Assembly (NCBI GenBank): GCA_019751755.1 | Contig: JAIENA010000383.1 | Span: forward strand, 1 to 32,025 | Length of the DNA stretch: 32,025 nucleotides | From: Burkholderiaceae bacterium | GTDB lineage: Bacteria > Pseudomonadota > Gammaproteobacteria > Burkholderiales > Burkholderiaceae_D | Direction of reading: 5' to 3' | In this document: one piece after another, positions 1 to 7,872 of the stretch | Numbering within the stretch: the first letter of the stretch is position 1 | How the letters are laid out: each line of letters starts with the position of its first letter | The notes under the pieces: model-generated | Database searches by the model: none | Told to the model about the DNA's origin: nothing | What the model saw: the letters and a program-made list of their open reading frames with translations, nothing else | Program-made: the position numbers and the translations under genes

Positions 1-216
1 CTCCACCTTGTTTTAGAAGGAACGAGGATCCGGAAATCAGGGCTACGCCGCAAGTCTGGGGTTTATGGCGCGCTTACAATGAAAGCGGCCAGCTTCGAAT
101 ACATTGAAGTCTTTTATAATCGCAAGCGCCAGCATTCCACGCTGGGTTTCCGCTCGCCGGTCGAATTTCTTGAGCGCTGGCAGGCGTCCCAGGAACTGAA
201 TCAGCAGGCTGCATAA
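1..216 (+). pseudogene. IS3-family transposase OrfB, C-terminal end (partial)
   Basis: Frame 1 is open from the window edge to a TAA at 214-216. The last 45 codons read as the end of an IS3 OrfB (DDE, rve-type integrase core), with [19 protein letters not shown] followed by SPVEFLERW. The YNxxRxHSxLG block is the hallmark of the end of this domain and carries the region just after the catalytic glutamate. Residues upstream of codon 27 ([21 protein letters not shown]) do not look like the usual ETFFxxLKxE segment that precedes it, so the copy may be rearranged or frameshifted just before this point as well as cut by the window edge. It is probably inactive as seen here, although a helper copy elsewhere is possible. 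Confidence 0.7.
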
Positions 217-250
217 AACTGGGCCGTTGGAAGACGGAAAACCGTGGGAA
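1..250 (+). mobile_element. Right end of an IS3-family insertion sequence (partial)
   Basis: The window opens inside an IS3-family element: its transposase reading frame ends at 216, followed by a short non-coding tail. The stretch just after the stop (about 220-250) looks like the short 3' tail seen after IS3 orfB genes, but I cannot fix the terminal inverted repeat or a target duplication because the left end lies outside the window. The right boundary is approximate. Confidence 0.55.
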
Positions 251-346
251 CCTTATAGCTCAGCGTCAGGTCGATGCGAGTATTTAAATGAATTTGAGCG
301 GTCGAGGGCCCCCCGTCGCCGACCAGCACTGCTGCCCAAACTCAGA

Positions 347-1111
347 ATGGATAAATTGATGTCTTTACCAAGTTCTTTAGCGGTTCCAAAATCTGATTTG
401 CGTTTGTTTCCTCCCGCGCTGCAGGCTTACCAGGAGAGGGCTCGAACGAATGAAGAGACAGCTCTTGAGATGGAAATAGTGTCAACCTACCCGGACGTGG
501 AATATAAACTTGTCCGTGATATTGCTGCGCTATTTGGGTTCGATTTTTTCTGCGTGAGTTATTCCGGTACCTTTCCGGGCTTTACCGATAGGCATTCTAT
601 CTTCGTGAAAAACATAGAGCGAGGCTCGCCTGACTTCAGGCCGGTCTGGACTGGCGCTCATGAGTTGTGCCATCTTTTTGAAAATGCCGCCCACTTACAC
701 TTACCTGCGTTGACGGCGTTGAAGCAACTTGTGAGTGATGATGCTTGGGAAAAGCGGCGTGCAATTGAAGATAATGATGTGGAAACGGATTTTCGAGCGA
801 TGTTCGACGGCGGGCCTGAGGTGGAGATTGATAGGAGCACACAACGTCAGGCGTACGTCTGGAACGAAGTTATTGCCGATTGCTACGCGAGCATGTGGGC
901 CGACCCGTCATTTTGGGATGGCCTGAAGAGCTGTCATCCGAATCTAGAAAGAGCTCAGGATTTTGTGGCTGTGATTGAACGACTGTCTGCCGCTAGCCGC
1001 GTGACACCAGTAATTTCGTATCCGAGCAGGACTTGGTATCCAGCGGAGAACCGTGAAAAAGTGCGCGTGATTATGACACAGATGACTGCGGCGTATTTGT
1101 CGCCAACTTAA
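347..1111 (+). CDS. Putative HExxH zinc metallopeptidase-like protein
   Basis: A 254-aa protein if it starts at ATG 347. The frame is open further upstream to a TTG at 227, but that stretch lies in the IS tail and has odd composition (RSRAPRRRPALLPK), so I prefer 347; ATG 359 is also possible. The core signature is HELCHLF at residues 105-111, a zincin HExxH motif in a predicted helix. It is followed by NEVIADCYASMW at 173-184, where a Glu/Asp could be the third zinc ligand, as in ImmA/IrrE-like and phage-associated gluzincins. There is no signal peptide or membrane segment, so it is probably cytoplasmic. No partner repressor is adjacent, so an ImmA-type role is not shown. The IS3 end lies about 100 bp upstream and may have replaced the native promoter. 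Exact family unknown. Confidence 0.7.
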   Translation: MDKLMSLPSSLAVPKSDLRLFPPALQAYQERARTNEETALEMEIVSTYPDVEYKLVRDIAALFGFDFFCVSYSGTFPGFTDRHSIFVKNIERGSPDFRPVWTGAHELCHLFENAAHLHLPALTALKQLVSDDAWEKRRAIEDNDVETDFRAMFDGGPEVEIDRSTQRQAYVWNEVIADCYASMWADPSFWDGLKSCHPNLERAQDFVAVIERLSAASRVTPVISYPSRTWYPAENREKVRVIMTQMTAAYLSPT

Positions 1112-1280
1112 TCCGCTTGAACAGCGCATAAGGTGGCATCGTTAGGTGTCTTTGGCAGCATATTTGGTGTCCTGAGTATTGGTTCGCAGCCGATGCACAC
1201 CGTGACGAAGTAGCTTCATAAAAGGTGACGAATTCTACATGTTAAGCTCATCGACTTTTGTGATTAGTGAGCGATAAATT

Positions 1281-2003
1281 ATGCAAGATGTTTTGAATCT
1301 TTTTCGCGATTTCGACCATGATGAGCAAGCCCGACTTTGTGCGCGGCACTTGGAGTTGTTGCGTAACGATTTGGGAGATGCTTGGTGGGATTACCCTAAA
1401 GACGAACGCCGTCAGGCTGTGCGGCATAATGACGCCAACTCGTCGAAGGGAGGTTGGACTCGCGAACATGTGGGTTTGGCTGGGCATCTCATTAGGCACG
1501 CGGGTGAATCGGTCGACTTTCCATCGACTGTCGATTTCGTGACCGCTGCTACGCTCGAGCACATCCAAGTTTCGCACTCGGCGTCGAAGAGACGTACGAG
1601 CGGCAACCTTAAGCAGTGGAGTCTCTTTACCCATGAGCATATGGTGCCTGGGCAGGCGGTACTGCGCCTGATAACGGATGTGAAGCACCCTGCAAGTCAT
1701 GGCGACCTGCAATCATTTTTGGCTTCTCTCAGTCTAAGAGCACTTGTGACCGGAACGAAGCGCAAGCGTGCCGAAGGATGGACGCGACAAGAGGTCAATG
1801 AACTTGACGATAAATGGTCCTATAGACTCCCGAAACCGAACGAAATCGATGGCTGGCGTGGGGCGAAACAATTGGCTGAGATTCCACCCCAGTTCTACGG
1901 CCTTATGCGGTATGAGGCAGCAGGCTTGTTGTGCGCTTTGGTACCAGTTAGCCGCCGCGGAAAACGTGTGCTATCCGATTACTTGGCTTACCGTGGTAAC
2001 TAG
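1281..2003 (+). CDS. Hypothetical protein, 240 aa
   Basis: An open frame of 240 codons from ATG 1281 with a weak purine-rich stretch (GAGCGA) about 10 bases upstream. I do not recognise the family. The protein is soluble, rich in Trp, His and Arg, and has a run THEHMVPGQ near residues 115-123 that might suggest a metal site, but no complete HNH or other nuclease motif can be assembled from it. The N-terminal third is helical and the C-terminal half is basic (KRKRAEGW, SRRGKR). It lies 170 bp after the HExxH gene and 65 bp before the next gene, all on the same strand, so the three may be co-transcribed. Codon use is less GC-biased than in the distal part of the window, which suggests recent acquisition. 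Confidence 0.6.
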   Translation: MQDVLNLFRDFDHDEQARLCARHLELLRNDLGDAWWDYPKDERRQAVRHNDANSSKGGWTREHVGLAGHLIRHAGESVDFPSTVDFVTAATLEHIQVSHSASKRRTSGNLKQWSLFTHEHMVPGQAVLRLITDVKHPASHGDLQSFLASLSLRALVTGTKRKRAEGWTRQEVNELDDKWSYRLPKPNEIDGWRGAKQLAEIPPQFYGLMRYEAAGLLCALVPVSRRGKRVLSDYLAYRGN

Positions 2004-2068
2004 CTTTTGGGCACCAGAAGTCGCCGTAACTCGATGTCATAATCCTGCTACTAGCAAGGGCCAATCGA

Positions 2069-2626
2069 ATGTTTTTCACTAAGAAGACTGAGCAAAAAGC
2101 TCTGACAGGAAGACCGGAGACGCTGGAGTGGGAGCAAGGCACCCTGCGCTCCCAATCGACGCGAATTATCGTGAAGTCGTGGTTCTACAAATCCCAGCCT
2201 GGGCTGAATTGGCGCAACGGTGGCAAAGTCGAGTTCACGTTCGAGGGTCATGCCAAACTGGGTACTACGCTCAATGTGCCGATATTTGGAGACATTGAAG
2301 TGCTAGATGATGCGGAAAGCCCTCGCTTCCTGAGGGACCACTGGAAAAACGTTCCGGAGTCTGTGGAAGGTCATGCGGCGCTTGCTTCCGCTAACAACCC
2401 GGGCATTCCCGAGCAGCTCTACATTACGCTCTACTGTACCCGTGATGCGCTTGAGTTAGTCACCCGAGTGTTTGTCGCAGGGTTCTCAGCCGTTGGCGGC
2501 AAAACCGCATTGGACATCGATTTTGCCTATCCAGACCCACATGGCGAGGAATTCTGGAAAGAGACCTGGCAAAAGCAAACGCTTCAGGTCGTTAAGTGGG
2601 ACGTCAGGTCTAGCGCTGAGCGATAG
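2069..2626 (+). CDS. Hypothetical protein, 185 aa
   Basis: ATG 2069 opens 185 codons. I do not recognise the protein. It alternates short hydrophobic and polar stretches (ITLYCTRDALELVTRVFVAGF at about 133-153), consistent with a beta-rich soluble fold, and has no signal peptide, membrane helix or catalytic motif that I can name. The third forward gene in a row after the IS3 end, it is 65 bp from its upstream neighbour and converges with the reverse Fic gene across a 224-bp spacer. No clear hairpin plus T-run is visible in that spacer, so termination between the two transcripts is not explained. Confidence is in the gene being real, not in any function. Confidence 0.6.
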   Translation: MFFTKKTEQKALTGRPETLEWEQGTLRSQSTRIIVKSWFYKSQPGLNWRNGGKVEFTFEGHAKLGTTLNVPIFGDIEVLDDAESPRFLRDHWKNVPESVEGHAALASANNPGIPEQLYITLYCTRDALELVTRVFVAGFSAVGGKTALDIDFAYPDPHGEEFWKETWQKQTLQVVKWDVRSSAER

Positions 2627-2850
2627 GTTTGCAGGGTTTACTCCCAGAGCTGCTTGGTCTGGTGTGGTGCGTTTGACTGAAGTGTTGGTATGCGTGTCAG
2701 TGTTCGCCTTGCTTGTGGGGCTAGAAGAGTGATGCCTGAGGAGTGGCCGCCGATTCGGTGGGTGAGCCTTCTGCGTCCGCAACAACTTCTTGTTCCTCAC
2801 CTGTGGAGTTACCGGCATGTGGTTGAGTATCTGTAGCAGGTTTGTGAGGC

Positions 2851-4422
2851 CTACTGGCTTGGTGCTTCGTGTGTGTCATCGTCCTGATCGGGATCGCTTT
2901 CCGCCTCCGGTTCGAACACGTCCCGAATGGCGGTGACCACGGCCTCGGCCATTGCCGAATCGGCTAGGAGAGGGAAGGTCTTCACGAGCTTGTTGGACAC
3001 CTTCCAGCCATTTTCCCGGACCGACCGTATGATCTGGTCGATGTCCGAATTCGGACCTTCCAGGTTGTTTTTGACACTTTCCCTGGCCTTCTCCATGTCG
3101 CGCAGGTAGCTCGCCTCCTGGCTCATTTCCACCTCGATGGTGAGCCTGATGACCTCGCCGATATATTCAGTCTGATGTGTAAGGTCGGGGTAGCGCCAGG
3201 TCGGCATCGCATCGTCGTAGGCATCGAAATAAAAATTCGACCGTACGCCATCTGCGCACACGTATTCCGTGCCGAATTGGTAGTTGTCCCGGTACTTGGC
3301 CAGCAGCGGGCGCGACAGCGTCTCAAGCGCACGATCGTACCCAGCTCGCTCCTTTGTCTTGTTCGTGATCGTCGCTGAGATCGGTAGGATGAAGGGCGCC
3401 GGCACTGCGCCGTCGCGGCGCAGCACATCGTTCACCAGGAAGCGGGATATTCGGCCATTACCGTCGATCATCGGGTGAATATAGACGAACCCAAACGAAG
3501 CGAGCGATGCACGCAGGATGGACGACACGCCAACGGTCTTGGCCATGCTGCGCCGCAGGCCGTCGAGCAACTCGCCAGCGCACTCCCAGGGCGGCCCGAT
3601 GTAGTCGACGATATTGTCGAAGCCGTGGGTATGTCCGACGATCACCGGGGACTGCCGGACGCCGTACCGCGTGGCCGCGCCCAGGATCTCGGTCTGCAGC
3701 TCGGTCAGTGTCTCCAATAGGAGGGGGTCATTGGTTTGCCCGCACCGGCGCTCCATCACCGCAGCGAATCGCTTCACGCGGTCGACCTGCTTTTCCTCGT
3801 GTTCGATGGCGAAGGACGCCCGGCTCTCCTTGATCGAGAGCCAGACGGCGCTGCGCATGAGGATGTCGGCGCCGAACTCGACCTCAAGGAAGTCCAGTGC
3901 AGCCGCGCAGTTGTAGCGCTCGACCGCGCGCACGGCTTCGGTGCGCCGGATGGTTGGGCAGAAATCGCGGGTACCAGGCAGGTTGTCCCGGACGCGCCAC
4001 CGCTGGACGTTGACCGGTCTGGACGCGACGATAAATTCCTCGGGGTCCAGCGCGTCGACGTAGTTTCCGGAAGGGGTGTCCGGCACGTTGAGCTGGCGCC
4101 CGGTCAGCCATTCGAACAAAAAGCCCGCGCGCCGCGCATAGGCGCCAGTTGGCTCGCTGCGGATCCAGTCTTCCAGTACCTGCTGGTCCATGGCGGCGAA
4201 GATCCGTGCCAGAAATTCGAGGTTGACGAGCTCGTGCTTTAAGCCGAAAGTGAGGTGGGCAGCGATGGTCGCGTCGGGCTTGGCCGCAGCGCTGTACGTT
4301 TCTTCCCTGGTTGGATTGACCACCGTCCGGCGCGATGTTCCGACTCTGCTCTCTACCGCAAATGGCTGTACCGGCTCGATTTTGAGGTGCTGGGCAACCC
4401 ACTTAAATCCTATGTAATCCAC
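2851..4422 (-). CDS. Fic-domain protein (probable AMP transferase, class II)
   Basis: A 523-aa protein reading from ATG 4422. An in-frame TTG at 4473 would add 17 residues, but MVDYIGFKWVAQHL looks like the natural N-terminus. The Fic active-site loop HPMIDGNGRISR is at about 317-328 and keeps the catalytic His, the phosphate-binding DGNGR and the second Arg. Fic enzymes of this type usually move AMP from ATP to a hydroxyl side chain of a target protein. An inhibitory-helix motif, SFAIEH at 204-209, matches (S/T)xxxE, so the protein carries its own antitoxin-like helix on the N-terminal side, as class II Fic proteins do. The C-terminus is acidic and disordered-looking (many D/E after residue 500). 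It lies 88 bp downstream of the HTH/sigma-like gene on the same strand, so they could form an operon. The target is unknown. Confidence 0.9.
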   Translation of the reverse strand: MDYIGFKWVAQHLKIEPVQPFAVESRVGTSRRTVVNPTREETYSAAAKPDATIAAHLTFGLKHELVNLEFLARIFAAMDQQVLEDWIRSEPTGAYARRAGFLFEWLTGRQLNVPDTPSGNYVDALDPEEFIVASRPVNVQRWRVRDNLPGTRDFCPTIRRTEAVRAVERYNCAAALDFLEVEFGADILMRSAVWLSIKESRASFAIEHEEKQVDRVKRFAAVMERRCGQTNDPLLLETLTELQTEILGAATRYGVRQSPVIVGHTHGFDNIVDYIGPPWECAGELLDGLRRSMAKTVGVSSILRASLASFGFVYIHPMIDGNGRISRFLVNDVLRRDGAVPAPFILPISATITNKTKERAGYDRALETLSRPLLAKYRDNYQFGTEYVCADGVRSNFYFDAYDDAMPTWRYPDLTHQTEYIGEVIRLTIEVEMSQEASYLRDMEKARESVKNNLEGPNSDIDQIIRSVRENGWKVSNKLVKTFPLLADSAMAEAVVTAIRDVFEPEAESDPDQDDDTHEAPSQ

Positions 4423-4510
4423 CATTTTTTGTATAACCCGACGATTTTTTAAATAAAAATCAGTGTCGCACAAAAAAAATGAATAGAAAATTGTTTTTCA
4501 GAAAATGTTT

Positions 4511-6298
4511 TTATTGTATGTCGCTGTTTTGTTCGGCTTCTTCATCGTCCGGTACGGGGCGGACGCGTAGCGTGCGTTCGTTTGCAGAGACACCAAAGAG
4601 GTACGGCATGCCGGCCCCGAATCCTGCGGAAGCAATGAGATAACCGAAGCGTTTCAGGTAAGGGTCGCCAATCGGGTTCTCCACATACCTGGTCGTACCT
4701 TCAATCCCAAGAATCCGATATTCGCCTGGTGTCAAATGCGCTTGAGATGCGGCAGGAGCAAACCAGTCTCCTCGTTCAATAGCACTACGGGGAAGGGTTG
4801 CTTCCATCTCATACCATCCATCGACAAGCTGAAGCTGCCGCTTGACTTCTACAGCTTTTTGCAGCGACTCATGCGAGAAGCTGAAGCCTGTAATTGTCCA
4901 GATGCCTCTGTCATGTCGGCGGAACAAAGGCGAGCTCATCAGCGCCATGTTCAAGGTCATCTTCTCAATCTGTCCTGTCCTAACGAGTTCATCCGTCAAC
5001 GTGCTTCTGCTGGCCACGCCACCATGCTGCTTGATGGTGTCACAGATCATCAACTCGGTGGGTGAGAGGAACGCGGCCGGCGCGTTGTCGGCAATCTCGG
5101 GCGCTATTCTGAAGTCATTGAAGTGGGTGCGTCGAATCTCCAGCAATTTGCTGAGTACGATTTGAAGTACTGGCATCGGAGCAGATGCCGCCCCAGGGCC
5201 TATGCGATCACCCTGCTTAGAAAAACGAGCACGCGCCATAGCCCCGTAGAGTTCTTCGATGTCCACTTGGCGATTTGCCGTTGACAGAACTTTGAGGGCC
5301 GTCCATTTGGCTCGGTTGTCGGTTCCCGGCCCGAACCAGAACCAGCCGTCGTCTTCCATAAGCCATTCGAACCCCGCAAACAATCGCGCGCAAAGTACAA
5401 CTTGCGTTGGCGTCGCGGTGAGGCCCTGCGCTCCTAATGCTCCGGCTACGAAAAAGACATGTGCGGCTCCCGCCTGCCGGATCATCCCTAATGATACTTG
5501 TCGGACTGCCCGGACAATGTCTTCCTCCGGAGCGTCGTCAGCCACGATAATTTTTTCTGGTGTCGCCGGTAGCGTTCCGCCTAACGATCGAACGTTGATG
5601 AGGCTTTTGCCTAAAACTTCCCGGAAAAATCGGTCAGCACCTTCGATCGAGAGATGATCGCCAAGTAGTTGCCGAGCACTTTCTGGAATGTCAGACACCC
5701 GGCATGGGAGCCGTCCCGCGAACGTTCCCATTAATCGATTTACCAGGTCCGTCGGGACGCTCACCTGATCAAACTGAGTTCTCGCTTTGTCTTCAATCTG
5801 CCGCACACGTTCGCGAGTCAAACCAAGGTCGTTAGCAATCGCTTGGAGCGTAGATACTTCCTCGCCTTCGGAGCCGTAGCGGCGAGCAATGATTATGGCG
5901 ATGCGCTGCTCTCGTGCCGACAACTCGTCGTAGGAGAGGGTGCGCTCTGTATGTCTGGGCCTAGCATGCCAGACGCAGTATGCCAGGATGAACTGCGCAA
6001 ACGTCTGTGGCGTACCTTCAAGGAACTCGAACATTTGAGTGTTTTGCTCGGGAGTCCCAAGGTGCACGTCTCGAAGCCAACCTGTTGGTACCTTGAGCGC
6101 GGCTTCCCAGTTTGCGTCATGCTTCGTAGTCAGCGGCAGGAGCTTTTCCCACTGAATCACGCTGGCTGTGGAGACACCGGCTATATCGCCGACTTCGCGG
6201 CAGCTGAGCTTTAATGCCTGTCGTCGGTGTTTTGCTCGTTGCGAAAGGCTAGTGCGAGTCGAGGCATCGAGCTTCTCTATCCGTGCTGTAGTCGTCAT
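4511..6298 (-). CDS. HTH protein with sigma-70 region 4-like domain
   Basis: A 595-aa protein from ATG 6298 (the frame is open 90 bp further upstream, but MTTTARIEKLD is preceded by a short AAGTGAG). Residues about 30-52 (CREVGDIAGVSTASVIQWE) read as an XRE/Cro-type helix-turn-helix. Residues about 125-176 carry a sigma-70 region 4-like unit: LSAREQRIAIIIARRYG, then LQAIANDLGLTRERVRQIED, the segment that reads the -35 element in sigma factors. The remaining 400 residues contain stretches resembling winged-helix units (for example MICDTIKQHGGVASRSTL near 450) but no sigma region 2, so it is not an ordinary sigma factor. A DNA-binding regulator or a defence-associated scaffold is possible. It precedes the Fic gene in the same direction. 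Confidence 0.7.
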   Translation of the reverse strand: MTTTARIEKLDASTRTSLSQRAKHRRQALKLSCREVGDIAGVSTASVIQWEKLLPLTTKHDANWEAALKVPTGWLRDVHLGTPEQNTQMFEFLEGTPQTFAQFILAYCVWHARPRHTERTLSYDELSAREQRIAIIIARRYGSEGEEVSTLQAIANDLGLTRERVRQIEDKARTQFDQVSVPTDLVNRLMGTFAGRLPCRVSDIPESARQLLGDHLSIEGADRFFREVLGKSLINVRSLGGTLPATPEKIIVADDAPEEDIVRAVRQVSLGMIRQAGAAHVFFVAGALGAQGLTATPTQVVLCARLFAGFEWLMEDDGWFWFGPGTDNRAKWTALKVLSTANRQVDIEELYGAMARARFSKQGDRIGPGAASAPMPVLQIVLSKLLEIRRTHFNDFRIAPEIADNAPAAFLSPTELMICDTIKQHGGVASRSTLTDELVRTGQIEKMTLNMALMSSPLFRRHDRGIWTITGFSFSHESLQKAVEVKRQLQLVDGWYEMEATLPRSAIERGDWFAPAASQAHLTPGEYRILGIEGTTRYVENPIGDPYLKRFGYLIASAGFGAGMPYLFGVSANERTLRVRPVPDDEEAEQNSDIQ

Positions 6299-6588
6299 TC
6301 TCACTTCAATTGGTAGTCGAAGAGCCAGTATATCGCCGACACCCCGAGAGGAACCTGAGTTCATGCGGAAAAGAAGCTGCAAAACCATGCGTCATATGGT
6401 GGCGCCCGTGATGCTGACGAACGTGGGCGGCAGCGATATTGAAAGACGACACGTGATCGGCGCGCGCGACGTTGGAAGTCACAACGATGATCAGTGGGGG
6501 CTATTTTTGGTGGGCAGTGAACACGCTGTGGACGCTGGAAGTGGAGAATGTTTTTTAAGTCCGACATGAGGTTGCGTGTCGATGGAAA
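6299..6588. other. Intergenic stretch with no supported gene
   Basis: Upstream of the HTH/sigma-like gene. I see only short shadow frames here. The reverse-strand promoter of the HTH gene must lie in this stretch or within the adjacent repeats, but I cannot identify convincing -35/-10 boxes. Confidence 0.5.
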
Positions 6589-6602
6589 TGCAATTAACGG
6601 TC
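6589..6602 (+). repeat. Extra copy of the MITE-like end sequence
   Basis: The 14-mer TGCAATTAACGGTC occurs here and again at 6721 in the same orientation, each time preceded by AAA; its inverse occurs at 7058-7071. This copy lies 132 bp outside the inverted-repeat pair, so it may be the end of a second, decayed element or a duplicated recognition site. Confidence 0.7.
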
Positions 6603-6720
6603 CAGTTAGGCGCCCCTACTCGTGTCGTTCTCGGTGGACCCGGTTCGGCCTGGTGCTGGCGCCGCTGTCGCCGTCCTTCTCTGCCCGACCGTCGATGGAT
6701 TTGCCTGAAATCTAATAAAA

Positions 6721-7071
6721 TGCAATTAACGGTCGGATTGCCTTAAATAGGGTGGCGGTTACTCTTTTCCGGTCGCTGTTCTGCCAGGCGCCCCTCGCCG
6801 GGGACCTGGATGGTGCCTCTCATGGATTGTCTAGAACTGGGTTTCGGGAGAACGCCGTGCCGGGGAAAAACATGGATTTGGGGAGAACCAGTTTTTGTCC
6901 GAAACATGATCCGGCAGAGCGCAGGGGGCCGCGCTGCGGGCCTTTTTTGGATTGTCAGGCACAAGGGTTTGTAGGAGACCAAGGTCGCGGAGGAACTAAG
7001 CTTAGCAGGGACCAGGGTCCGCGGCGGTTCGGTACTTCTTGTCTACGAAAATTATCCGACCGTTAATTGCA
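6721..7071. mobile_element. MITE-like element with perfect 18-bp terminal inverted repeats
   Basis: TGCAATTAACGGTCGGAT at 6721-6738 is repeated as its exact reverse complement at 7054-7071, enclosing 351 bp with no convincing gene. Such a short, non-coding unit with perfect ends fits a miniature inverted-repeat transposable element mobilised in trans, or a paired recombinase site. The flanks (AAAA on the left, GTTC on the right) show no obvious target duplication. Inside, a weak hairpin (CGCAG/CTGCG at 6920-6938) is followed by six Ts at 6943-6948 and could act as a terminator for rightward transcription. I cannot assign an IS family to the ends. Confidence 0.6.
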
Positions 7072-7113
7072 GTTCCAGTGACGTTGGCGCCGACTGGGAG
7101 CAGCCAGAATAGG

Positions 7114-7132
7114 GGACGTGCTTCGCACGTCC
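7114..7132. repeat. Short perfect hairpin
   Basis: GGACGTGC and GCACGTCC form an 8-bp perfect stem around a three-base TTC loop. No T-run follows on either strand, so it does not look like an intrinsic terminator; it may be a repeat remnant or a protein-binding palindrome. Confidence 0.5.
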
Positions 7133-7275
7133 AGGGAAAGAGAGGGCGCGGATTTAACCAGCACAGGAGCAATGGTACGGATGTCGAGCTGACGTGGTTG
7201 CAAATGCGCTAGAACTTTTTGTGTCGTACCTTAGCCACCAAACGACATTGCGGGATGACCTCCCCTTTCATTGTC

Positions 7276-7476
7276 ATGAGGAAACTTATCCAGAATATCA
7301 GCGACCACGTCCGAGAAACCCATGGTAATCCGGTGCGCCTGCGCCGCTTCAAGCTCATCGGTTGGCGCAAAGAGAGCAACCACTACAGCGACTGCACCGC
7401 GCCTTGCTCGGCGCTTGATAACCTGGTGCGCAAGGCCACTATGGGGTGCCGCAAGGATTCGTGCGTAAATGAGTAA
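7276..7476 (+). CDS. Possible small Cys-containing protein, 66 aa (doubtful)
   Basis: A frame running from ATG 7276 (open further upstream to 7219) and ending inside the first copy of the 41-bp motif. Its C-terminus reads GCRKDSCVNE and stops; with DCTAPC upstream it has four cysteines. A reverse frame fragment at the downstream copy (11396-11560) ends with the same ten residues and also has CxxC upstream, which is the only reason to think this frame may have coded for something. There is no good ribosome binding site. The opposite strand is open in the same codon phase (7231-7497), so which strand codes, if either, is uncertain. It may be only a remnant carried with the repeat. Confidence 0.25.
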   Translation: MRKLIQNISDHVRETHGNPVRLRRFKLIGWRKESNHYSDCTAPCSALDNLVRKATMGCRKDSCVNE

Positions 7477-7482
7477 CATGCC
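7442..7482 (-). repeat. Conserved 41-bp motif, copy A (inverted)
   Basis: Read on the reverse strand this is GGCATGTTACTCATTTACGC followed by ACGAATCCTTGCGGCACCCC and A. It matches copy C (11390-11430, forward strand) at 40 of 41 positions, and copy B (7642-7684) more loosely. Copies A and C thus bracket the YaaW operon as a long-range inverted repeat about 3.9 kb apart. Homology stops sharply at both edges of the 41 bp. I do not recognise it as the end of a known IS. Confidence 0.75.
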
Positions 7483-7575
7483 GCACCAGAAAAGCAAAAT
7501 TGAGGTATAGAACCTTGTTTTAATTTTCGCAATGAGTTTTCTTGTGCTTTTTTCGCGTCAAACCGGCGTGTTTTC

Positions 7576-7609
7576 GACCACAAGATAAACGTTCGTTTTT
7601 CTTGTGGTC
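7576..7609. promoter_or_regulatory. 34-bp near-perfect palindrome (candidate operator or hairpin)
   Basis: GACCACAAGATAAACG (7576-7591), TT, then CGTTTTTCTTGTGGTC (7594-7609): the two 16-base arms pair at 15 of 16 positions. A related half-site, GTTTTCTTGTGC, lies about 50 bp upstream. It sits 264 bp before the XRE regulator and may be its operator. As RNA it would fold into a very stable hairpin with a loop too small to close without losing base pairs, so a role as a DNA palindrome is at least as likely. Confidence 0.5.
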
Positions 7610-7641
7610 ATTGCTTTTTGCTTCGCACTCCCTATGAAAGA

Positions 7642-7684
7642 TGGGGATGTTGCTCATTTACGAAGCAATCCTTACCGTCCCCCC
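7642..7684 (+). repeat. Conserved 41-bp motif, diverged copy B
   Basis: TGGGGATGTTGCTCATTTAC, then GAAGCAATCCTTACCGTCCC. It shares the blocks ATGTT, CTCATTTACG, AATCCTTAC and the terminal run of Cs with copies A and C, with one-base length changes near both ends. It has the orientation of copy C and lies between copy A and the operon. Confidence 0.65.
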
Positions 7685-7872
7685 AGCCGAATCAATCGCG
7701 GAGAAGTCTATCCACGCGGACAATTGCTGGGCGTCATGTCTCGTGGCATAGACAATTTAGATTGCCGGGTCCTCTGACCAGAAGTTACAGTGGCTGCGTG
7801 GATGAGAACGCGCCAAGAGTAACCGGCCTGATGATCCCTTTGCCCCTTTAACCCCGTTTTTTCAAGGTCAAC

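Larger units (their letters stand above)
7477..7872. other. Regulatory-looking leader of the YaaW operon
   Basis: No gene is supported in these 396 bases. The stretch is AT-rich compared with its surroundings and holds the tail of repeat copy A, a 34-bp palindrome (7576-7609), a partial half-site of it near 7525-7540, and repeat copy B. The operon promoter is likely here, but no clear sigma-70 boxes stand out. It ends at the XRE gene, which has AAGG at 7864-7867 as ribosome binding site. Confidence 0.4.

Noticed and set aside
6752..7066. Forward 104-aa and reverse 79-aa ORFs inside the MITE-like element
   Set aside because: No ribosome binding site, low-complexity composition, and a position between perfect inverted repeats; probably not coding.
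7114..7132. Hairpin considered as an intrinsic terminator
   Set aside because: No T-run follows on either strand.
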